A DNA stretch of 64,000 nucleotides from Minisyncoccus sp041650175 (GTDB lineage Bacteria; Patescibacteriota; Minisyncoccia; Minisyncoccales; Minisyncoccaceae), in NCBI GenBank assembly GCA_041650175.1, contig JBAZLS010000002.1, positions 1-64,000 of the forward strand. Direction: 5' to 3'. A model generated the notes under the pieces. That model made no database searches, was not told the DNA's origin, and was given only the letters and a program-made list of their open reading frames with translations. The position numbers and the translations under genes are program-made. This document shows positions 57,270 through 62,881 of this stretch, in pieces (the first letter of the stretch is position 1; every line of letters begins with the position of its first letter).

Positions 57270-58370
57270 ATGTCAGAAAACAATTTAGTATTATATAGGA
57301 AATATAGGCCTAAGAATTTTAAGGAATTTGTCGGTCAGGAACAGATTACGAAGGTAATAATGAACGAGATTTTAACTGGTTCTATTAGTCATGCCTATTT
57401 GTTTTCTGGTCACAGAGGAACAGGAAAAACTACATTAGCTAGGATATTTGCCAAAGCTATTAATTGCCAAAACAGGCAAGGGGCAGAACCATGCAATAAT
57501 TGTCCTTCTTGCAAAGAGATAAACGAAGGGAGAGCAATCGACTTGATTGAAGTTGATGCAGCTTCAAATAGGGGAATCGATGAAGTAAAATCATTGCGTG
57601 AGGGAATAAGATTTGCACCGACATTTCTAAAATATAAGGTTTTAATTTTGGATGAAGCCCATCAATTGTCTAAGGATGCTACAAATGCTTTATTGAAGAT
57701 AATGGAAGAACCGCCATCCTACGTTGTTTTTATCTTGGCTACGACTGAAGCGAACAAAATGATTCCAACTATTTCTTCTCGTTGCCAGAAATTTAATTTT
57801 CATAAACTGAACCATGATTTTATTGCCGAAAAATTAAATATTATTTGCAAAGCCGAAAAGATAAAAATAGAAAAAGATGCTTTGGATTTATTAATTTCTT
57901 CAGCTGATGGTTCCCTTAGGGACGCAGAAGCAAAAATGAATCAATTAGTAAACTTTATTTCAAATACAGCATTTACCGTTGGAGACGTTCGTGAAATCCT
58001 TGGAATACCTGATATTAATCTTGCAATTGAACTAACAGATCTTTTAGCCGAAAAACAAAAAGCGAAAGCAATGAAATTTATCAGTGACAATACTGAAAAA
58101 GGACTTGATATCGCTGATTTTCTTGGTATGGTAATTGACTATCTGAGGAAAATCATGTTATTAAAAATAGGTGTTGAATTAATCGACGTCGCAATGCCAA
58201 GCGAGACTAATGAAGTGAAAGAAAAAGCATTAAAACAGGCAGAATTATTTGAAGAAAAGAGACTAGCAAAGACATTGGCTTTATTGATGGATGCTGAGAA
58301 TAAAACAAAATATTCTTCTATCCCGCAATTACCTTTGGAATTAGCTATTATTGAATCTTTTGAAGATTAA
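57270..58370 (+). CDS. dnaX: DNA polymerase III subunit gamma/tau, short form
   Basis: 366 residues. 'LYRKYRPKNFKEFVGQEQI', Walker A GHRGTGKTTLAR, zinc Cys set (CQNRQGAEPCNNCPSC), Walker B 'VLILDEAHQLSKDATNALLKIMEEPP', sensor 1 'ATTEANKMIPTISSRCQ'. It ends after domain III, so it corresponds to gamma and lacks the tau C-terminal domains. AAA+ clamp-loader motor; partner of HolA. tRNA-Gln follows 8 nt later. Confidence 0.95.
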   Translation: MSENNLVLYRKYRPKNFKEFVGQEQITKVIMNEILTGSISHAYLFSGHRGTGKTTLARIFAKAINCQNRQGAEPCNNCPSCKEINEGRAIDLIEVDAASNRGIDEVKSLREGIRFAPTFLKYKVLILDEAHQLSKDATNALLKIMEEPPSYVVFILATTEANKMIPTISSRCQKFNFHKLNHDFIAEKLNIICKAEKIKIEKDALDLLISSADGSLRDAEAKMNQLVNFISNTAFTVGDVREILGIPDINLAIELTDLLAEKQKAKAMKFISDNTEKGLDIADFLGMVIDYLRKIMLLKIGVELIDVAMPSETNEVKEKALKQAELFEEKRLAKTLALLMDAENKTKYSSIPQLPLELAIIESFED

Positions 58371-58377
58371 AAGATAT

Positions 58378-58448
58378 TGTGGGATCGTCTAATGGTAGGA
58401 CAGTGGCCTTTGAAGCCATCAATCTTGGTTCGAGTCCAGGTCCCACAA
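58378..58448 (+). tRNA. tRNA-Gln (anticodon TTG)
   Basis: Acceptor TGTGGGA/TCCCACA, D-arm GTC-TAATGGTAG-GAC, anticodon arm GTGGC-CTTTGAA-GCCAT with TTG at positions 34-36, T-arm CTTGG-TTCGAGT-CCAGG, discriminator A. The CCA end is not encoded (ACAT follows). The T1-initial acceptor is usual for tRNA-Gln. Same transcript as dnaX is possible. Confidence 0.95.
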
Positions 58449-58456
58449 CATTTAAC

Positions 58457-58490
58457 AAAAAAAAGAGTATCAGAAGATACTCTTTTTTGT
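58457..58490 (+). terminator. Terminator of dnaX-tRNA-Gln
   Basis: AAAAGAGTATC-AGAA-GATACTCTTTT, followed by T residues. Confidence 0.9.
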
Positions 58491-58494
58491 TAAC

Positions 58495-58608
58495 CGCTGC
58501 GCGGGAATCTGGACGAGAAGCCGGAGCCACGTCTGGTGGCGAGGCTGGCCGGAGAGCAGTTTTAGCAAAAACTGACTCGATGGCGAATCCAAGTCCCGCA
58601 ACATATTA
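58495..58608 (-). repeat. Three-way-junction palindromic element, copy F (GC-rich)
   Basis: The closing stem GCGGGA/TCCCGC with TGGA/TCCA and CGAG/CTCG inside is unrelated in sequence to the other copies. The apex shows the same two hairpins in the same order: GCCAC-GTCTG-GTGGC (58526-58540) and CAGTTT-TAGCAA-AAACTG (58557-58574). It is far more GC-rich than its surroundings. Its right end (CGAATCCAAGTCCCGCAACA) repeats the 3' end of the tRNA-Gln gene imperfectly. Confidence 0.65.
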
Positions 58609-58634
58609 AAAAGGCACCCGTAAGGGTGTCTTTT
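58608..58634 (+). terminator. Hairpin terminator after element F
   Basis: AAAGGCACCC-GTAA-GGGTGTCTTTT with a T-rich tail on both strands. Confidence 0.75.
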
Positions 58635-58675
58635 GTGTTAAATTAAGATTGGAATCAGAATGTAGGTGATTAGTA

Positions 58676-58703
58676 TTGACAAAAATAAAATATATAGTAT
58701 ACA
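58676..58703 (+). promoter_or_regulatory. Promoter of the orphan gene at 58711 (leaderless)
   Basis: TTGACA, 16 bp, TATACA; the ATG is 8 nt after the -10 box, so the mRNA has essentially no 5' UTR. Confidence 0.65.
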
Positions 58704-58710
58704 TAAATAT

Positions 58711-59103
58711 ATGTTTAGTAGAGCTGGACCTTGGCACTCCAAACATAGTGGAGAGCCAACGTCTCATCTTAATAGGATTCTTCTGGTGAATAACCAGAGG
58801 AATAAAGTGGTCGCAGTCGCGACCTACGCAAAGGTGTTCGAAAAAATTGAGGGATCAGAAGGCTTCGTACCTGCTTATCAAGGCAGTTATTATTACGACG
58901 CAGCCAAAGGAAAAATGAGCATCTCCGAGGAGGATGGACGATTTACTATCTTCGTCGGGGAGAGTCGCTATGAGTGCGACGAGATACACTTTGAATACAC
59001 TTCAAAGTGTTGTTACTGGGAAACCCCCAAGAAGGAGGTGAGAAAACCATCTCCTCCAAATGAGAGAAGAAAGGGGTTACTCAGTAAAATATTTAGGATA
59101 TAG
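58711..59103 (+). CDS. Orphan protein of unknown function with raised GC content
   Basis: 130 residues starting MFSRAGPWHSKHSGEPTSHL. A longer frame would start upstream of the promoter -10 and is rejected. 'VAVATYAKVFEKIEGSEGFVPAYQGSYYYDAAKGKMSISEEDGRFTIFVGESRYECDEIHFEY' looks like a beta-rich domain, and the tail is basic and proline-rich. No family recognised. Composition is unlike the AT-rich neighbours. Private promoter and terminator, next to element F. Confidence 0.68.
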   Translation: MFSRAGPWHSKHSGEPTSHLNRILLVNNQRNKVVAVATYAKVFEKIEGSEGFVPAYQGSYYYDAAKGKMSISEEDGRFTIFVGESRYECDEIHFEYTSKCCYWETPKKEVRKPSPPNERRKGLLSKIFRI

Positions 59104-59122
59104 ATTATATCCTTCTTTTTTT
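59096..59122 (+). terminator. Terminator of the orphan gene
   Basis: GGATAT-AGATT-ATATCC followed by TTCTTTTTTT; the stop codon is inside. Confidence 0.8.
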
Positions 59123-59216
59123 ATTTCCAACTTTCCAAATCAAATCTGAAAATCCAAGAGTTTGCTTTATATTGATATTTATTTTACTATAATTTTATAA
59201 TTATAACACTAAATTT

Positions 59217-59666
59217 ATGATCAAATTTCTTCCTACGGAATCAAACATTCATTTTATTGCGAGGGGTTTGCTCATTCAAAGCGAAAGTGTGATTCTTTGT
59301 CATGTTAAAGGGAAGGATTGGTATTTTTTGGCAGGAGGACATATTGAAAATGGCGAATCGGCTAAACAAGGACTTTTAAGAGAATTAAAAGAAGAGATTG
59401 GCGAAAATGATTATACAATATCATCGTTTGTTGGTGTTTGTGAAAATATCTTTTCTTTGGATGAAAACATTTCTCAGCAAGAAGTTAATATAATATTTCA
59501 AGTAAATATTCCTGAGGGGACTATGATATTTTCAAAAGAAGATGATTTGGAGTTTATTACTATTAAAAAAGAAGAATTTGCAAATTATAAAATTCTTCCA
59601 GAGAAAATGAAAAATGGCATTCAAGAATGGATGAAAACAAGTGCGCCATTTTTAAAAGAATTATAA
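59217..59666 (+). CDS. NUDIX hydrolase
   Basis: 149 residues. The Nudix box reads GGHIENGESAKQGLLRELKEEIGE (GX5EX7REUXEEXGU satisfied). 'FIARGLLIQSESVILCHVKGKDWYFLAGG' precedes it. It hydrolyses a nucleoside diphosphate linked to another group; substrate unknown. A thymidylate-kinase remnant starts 1 nt after the stop. The pair is flanked by 20-bp direct repeats. Confidence 0.92.
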   Translation: MIKFLPTESNIHFIARGLLIQSESVILCHVKGKDWYFLAGGHIENGESAKQGLLRELKEEIGENDYTISSFVGVCENIFSLDENISQQEVNIIFQVNIPEGTMIFSKEDDLEFITIKKEEFANYKILPEKMKNGIQEWMKTSAPFLKEL

Positions 59667-59667
59667 T

Positions 59668-59858
59668 ATGTTTATTTGTTTTGAAGGAATAGCTGGGGCA
59701 GGAAAACGACTAATATTTTGGGTGATTATTTACATTCAAAAAATATAAAAGTATTTAAAAGCGCTATCTATGAAGATGATCGTCGTAAAATTATTTCTAA
59801 ATTTGTAAATGACATTGGTATAACAAACAATAAAAATGCAGTTACATTTTTATTTTAA
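59668..59858 (+). pseudogene. Thymidylate-kinase-like remnant, frameshifted and truncated
   Basis: Frame 1 begins MFICFEGIAGAGK, a P-loop kinase start, then breaks. Moving one base restores 'NILGDYLHSKNIKVFKSAIYEDDRRKIISKFVNDIG' up to a TAA. Normal enzymes are about 200 residues; only about 63 remain. The missing bases are at the P-loop (GKR instead of GKTT). Confidence 0.75.
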
Positions 59859-59955
59859 GCTCTTCACTTGAAAAACCAAATCAAATCTGAAAATTCAAAT
59901 CAAATCCGATCGGATTTCTTATTTATCTTAGGCTTTTTTATTGTATTATAATGAT

Positions 59956-60570
59956 ATGAAATTAAAATTTACATTTTCAAAAGAAAAAGAAATTGATAAG
60001 TTAATTAATATTTATTTAAAATATCAATGGTTCATTGATAATGATTTTCCTATCTCTTTGCCAGTTTTCTATGATCGGATATACAAGGAAACGAAAAATA
60101 AGGGTGCATTTAAAAAAGAATTAATTATTTCATTTAAAGAAATTTACAAAAGAGATGTTTATTTAGAAAAAGAAAAAGTCATAAAAGAAAACTGGAAGAG
60201 GGCAGGTAAGCAAGTTATTGACACTTTAAGTGATTTTAAATTAACAAAAAAAGATTGCTACTTTTGTTATTTATCTCTTTATGGACCACAGGGACAATAT
60301 GAATATCCAGATATAGTTAGTTTAAGGATTATAAACGAAAATGATATCAGGGAAGCAAACGAAACAATAACTCATGAATTATTGCATCTTTTAATCTTAA
60401 ATAAAGTTAGAAAATTAAAGCTAGACTATGAAACAATAGAAGGATTGGTTGATTTGTTTTTTATTGAGACAAAACTGAGAGATATTTTTCCTAATTACAA
60501 AATTCAAAGTATTAGCAAGATTGATAAAGTTTTATTCAATAAGTTATTTTTATTAAAACAAAAATTATAA
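59956..60570 (+). CDS. Putative zinc-metalloprotease-like protein (HELLH)
   Basis: 204 residues from the ATG at 59956; a TTG 15 nt upstream would place the start inside the -10 (TATAAT at 59945-59950), so the ATG and a leaderless mRNA are preferred. 'NETITHELLHLLILNKV' contains HExxH, and 'DYETIEGLVDLFFIE' 15-20 residues later could give the third zinc ligand (Glu), as in gluzincins. No signal peptide. The rest is lysine-rich and helical. Family not recognised. Confidence 0.62.
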   Translation: MKLKFTFSKEKEIDKLINIYLKYQWFIDNDFPISLPVFYDRIYKETKNKGAFKKELIISFKEIYKRDVYLEKEKVIKENWKRAGKQVIDTLSDFKLTKKDCYFCYLSLYGPQGQYEYPDIVSLRIINENDIREANETITHELLHLLILNKVRKLKLDYETIEGLVDLFFIETKLRDIFPNYKIQSISKIDKVLFNKLFLLKQKL

Positions 60571-60639
60571 TAACAGCCTATTACTTAATGACATTATGCT
60601 GTAAATTTTATGTCTAATTATGTGTCACTTTTGTCATTT

Positions 60640-60735
60640 GTTGGATAGCTCAAGTTTCGTAGAGACTAGGATAAAATTTTGAAATAGCCTTATGGAGTCT
60701 AACTCCACGTAGTTCTAGCTCTAGCTCGTCAACCA
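60640..60735 (+). other. tRNA-like or small-RNA-like folded region
   Basis: Begins TTGGATAGCTCAAGTTTCG, which resembles a tRNA D-arm and shares GGATAGCTC..GTTTCG with the small RNA at 26748. TAGAG(A)CTAG pairs with CTAGCTCTA and TGGAGT-CTA-ACTCCA forms a hairpin. GTTG/CAAC closes it, followed by CA. No valid tRNA could be folded. It may be a decayed tRNA or an RNA of the 26748 type. Confidence 0.35.
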
Positions 60736-60771
60736 GATTGAGTGGAAAAATTATAATTCTTTTTCTACTAA

Positions 60772-60800
60772 TTGACTTCTTCTATATTTTTACCTAATAT
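60772..60800 (+). promoter_or_regulatory. Promoter of the 24-residue peptide gene
   Basis: TTGACT, 17 bp, TAATAT. Confidence 0.65.
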
Positions 60801-60826
60801 ATCATTAGAATTTTAGGAGATTAATT

Positions 60827-60901
60827 ATGGATGAAGACGCATTAATAATCTTTATTGCCATTTTGCTAGCACTAGGTATAGAGATATATTCATTAACGTA
60901 G
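60827..60901 (+). CDS. Small hydrophobic membrane peptide (24 aa)
   Basis: ATG preceded by TTAGGAGATT, a strong Shine-Dalgarno five bases from a good position. The peptide has an acidic start (MDEDA) and a single membrane helix (LIIFIAILLALGIEIYSLT). Promoter, ribosome-binding site, ORF and terminator are all in place within 180 nt. Size and architecture recall type I toxins or small membrane regulators; no antisense RNA was identified. Confidence 0.6.
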   Translation: MDEDALIIFIAILLALGIEIYSLT

Positions 60902-60923
60902 AGGTACAAAATGATCCCATTTT

Positions 60924-60949
60924 AAAACAAATCTTAGATTTGTTTTTTA
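60924..60949 (+). terminator. Terminator of the small peptide gene
   Basis: AACAAATC-TTA-GATTTGTT with a T6 tract. Confidence 0.85.
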
Positions 60950-61003
60950 TTTTTATGGTGATATAATTTAACAAGCAGAATAAATACTAATAAATAATAA
61001 AAT

Positions 61004-61801
61004 ATGGAAAATAAAACACTTTTGGCATTGCTAATATTAACATTGTTTATCGGAGGAATAATTGGATTTTATTACCCAAAAAATACAGAAAAAAATATTA
61101 CAGAAAATGTTCAGCAAATAATAAACAATAATCCTTCGTTATCTGTAAATACTATTTCGGAGACTGATAAGCCTTTTGATATCAATGCGCAATATCCGCA
61201 ATTTACATTAGTTGACCAAGCCTTTAATGCTAAAATAGCTGATTTGATAAATAATAAAATAAAAGAATTCAAAAATAATTCTACAGAAAACTTAAAAGCT
61301 GTGAAAGAAACTGCGACTACTGAGAATCCAGCTCCTGATTGGACATTTTATTTTAAAGCAGACTGGGCTCCTGCTCAAATCAATAAAAATTATATCAGTT
61401 TTGTTATTAATATGTATTATTTTGAAGGTGGAGCTCATGGAAATAGTGAAGTATACACATTTAATTATGATCTTGCCAACAAAAAAGAAATTACCTTCAA
61501 TGACTTTATTGGAAACTCACAAGATAGCCTGAAAACTATTTCTAAATTGGCCACCGAAGATATTGTAAGTCAGAGATCAGGATTTGGAGAAACAGATACT
61601 GCTAGTCTTAAGAAGGAGATTGAAGAAGGAGGCGCTAGTCCGAATATAAATAATTTCAGTACTTTTACTTTTGATAACCAAATTCTAACTATATATTACC
61701 AAAAGTATCAAGTTGGCTCAGGCGCATTGGGAATGTTGAAGACAGTATTTAATAAAAGTATTTTAGACCAAGAATCAGTTAAGTCAGTTTATTTCAAGTA
61801 A
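61004..61801 (+). CDS. DUF4163/DUF3298 (RsiV-like) exported protein
   Basis: 265 residues. The N-terminal helix ('LLALLILTLFIGGIIGFYY') anchors or exports the protein. 'ISETDKPFDINAQYPQF' starts the DUF4163 part, and 'YYFEGGAHGNSEVYTFNYDLANKKEITFNDFIGNS' is the conserved DUF3298 motif. RsiV is an anti-sigma factor that binds lysozyme; this protein lacks a cytoplasmic sigma-binding part, so a cell-envelope role is more likely. It precedes the GNAT gene by 1 nt. Confidence 0.85.
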   Translation: MENKTLLALLILTLFIGGIIGFYYPKNTEKNITENVQQIINNNPSLSVNTISETDKPFDINAQYPQFTLVDQAFNAKIADLINNKIKEFKNNSTENLKAVKETATTENPAPDWTFYFKADWAPAQINKNYISFVINMYYFEGGAHGNSEVYTFNYDLANKKEITFNDFIGNSQDSLKTISKLATEDIVSQRSGFGETDTASLKKEIEEGGASPNINNFSTFTFDNQILTIYYQKYQVGSGALGMLKTVFNKSILDQESVKSVYFK

Positions 61802-61802
61802 A

Positions 61803-62309
61803 ATGCCCAAAATTATCATTAGAAAACCAAAAATAGAAGATTTGGATTCTATGTGTGAAATGATTAATTCTTTAGTTGATGAAAAAACAATGATTTCAGT
61901 TCAAGAAAAACAAACGAAGTCCAGTGAAAGAAAATTTTTGAAAAATTTGCTCAAACAAATTGATTTGAAAGAAAATATTACAAATATTATCGATCTTGAT
62001 GGAAAAGTCGTTGGTATTTGTTCGATTTATCCCTGTTCATTCCTTCAAAAACACATAGGAGAAGTGGGAATTTTCTTAAAAAAAGAAGTCAGAGGAATGG
62101 GGCTTGGTAAAAAAATATTTCTACAAACCATTGAAGAAGGTAAAAAAGCATTCAAACTAAAAATAATTAAACTGTTAGTTTTTTCAAAAAATAAAATAGC
62201 AATAAGAATGTATAAGAGCATAGGATTTAAAAAACTAGGAATAATCAAAGGTGGGGCAATGTATTATGGTAATTTTGAAGATGATATGATAATGCTTAAG
62301 TACTTATAA
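61803..62309 (+). CDS. GNAT-family N-acetyltransferase
   Basis: 168 residues. 'IIIRKPKIEDLDSMCEMINSLVDEKTMISVQE' is the N-terminal part; the acetyl-CoA loop is in 'VRGMGLGKKIFLQTIEEGKKAFKL' (RGMGLG), and 'NKIAIRMYKSIGFKKLGIIKG' is the C-terminal signature. Substrate unknown. Confidence 0.9.
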   Translation: MPKIIIRKPKIEDLDSMCEMINSLVDEKTMISVQEKQTKSSERKFLKNLLKQIDLKENITNIIDLDGKVVGICSIYPCSFLQKHIGEVGIFLKKEVRGMGLGKKIFLQTIEEGKKAFKLKIIKLLVFSKNKIAIRMYKSIGFKKLGIIKGGAMYYGNFEDDMIMLKYL

Positions 62310-62327
62310 TATCTGAAGACCTTCTTG

Positions 62328-62352
62328 AAACTACGGATTTCCGTAGTTTTTG
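62328..62352 (+). terminator. Terminator of the RsiV-like/GNAT unit
   Basis: AAACTACGG-ATTT-CCGTAGTTT with a T tract. Confidence 0.9.
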
Positions 62353-62381
62353 TTTGTCATATTTTAAGAAGACAACAAATA

Positions 62382-62410
62382 TTGACAATAATAATGAGAT
62401 AAGATAATAT
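62382..62410 (+). promoter_or_regulatory. Promoter of the marR-efflux operon
   Basis: TTGACA, 17 bp, TAATAT. The start-proximal region contains an inverted pair TTTAGA (62410-62416)/TCTAAA (62435-62440) that could be a MarR operator. Confidence 0.65.
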
Positions 62411-62443
62411 TTAGAGGTTCTAATTATTTTAATATCTAAAAAA

Positions 62444-62869
62444 ATGAGATGTAAAAACTGCAATAGAGAATTATCGCTAGGCTTTTTTAAAGTTTTTAAA
62501 TTCATAAAAAAGAAAATGACCTTGCGGGATGAAATTTACAATTTGACAATCGGTCAAATGGAAATACTTCATTTTATAAAAGACAAAAAGCAAGTCCCAA
62601 TGAAAGAAGTGGCAGATTTTTTGGAGATTACTCCTCCTTCTGCAACATCACTAATAAACAACTTGGTAATAAGCGACATTTTGGAAAGAAAATTTGATAA
62701 AATAGATAGACGCGTTATTTTGTTAAATATCACAGAAAAAGGTAAAAAAATATTTGAAAAAGCAAAAAAAGAACGCGCCGAAGCTTTTGAAAGGATAATA
62801 TCCACTTTAACAGGAGAAGAAAGGAATTGTCTTTTGAAAATTTTAAAAAAAATACAAAATCAATACTAA
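62444..62869 (+). CDS. MarR-family transcriptional regulator
   Basis: 141 residues. The winged helix-turn-helix is 'LTIGQMEILHFIKDKKQVPMKEVADFLEITPPSATSLINNLVISDILERKFDKIDRRVILLNITEKG' with the DxRxxxLxLTxxG wing. The N terminus carries CKNC, unusual for MarR and possibly redox- or metal-sensitive. It probably represses the efflux adaptor gene that follows by 12 nt. Confidence 0.93.
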   Translation: MRCKNCNRELSLGFFKVFKFIKKKMTLRDEIYNLTIGQMEILHFIKDKKQVPMKEVADFLEITPPSATSLINNLVISDILERKFDKIDRRVILLNITEKGKKIFEKAKKERAEAFERIISTLTGEERNCLLKILKKIQNQY

Positions 62870-62881
62870 TTTTAAAAAATA

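Noticed and set aside
58495..58608. Element F as a second, class II tRNA
   Set aside because: No T-loop, D-arm or anticodon loop of normal size can be formed; the fold fits the dispersed elements better.
29736..58608. Palindromic elements as integron attC sites
   Set aside because: No GTTRRRY/RYYYAAC core sites and no integron integrase in the window. Only the loose cassette analogy is kept.
60640..60735. Functional tRNA gene
   Set aside because: Acceptor pairing stops after four base pairs and no anticodon arm of 5 bp with a 7-base loop is present.
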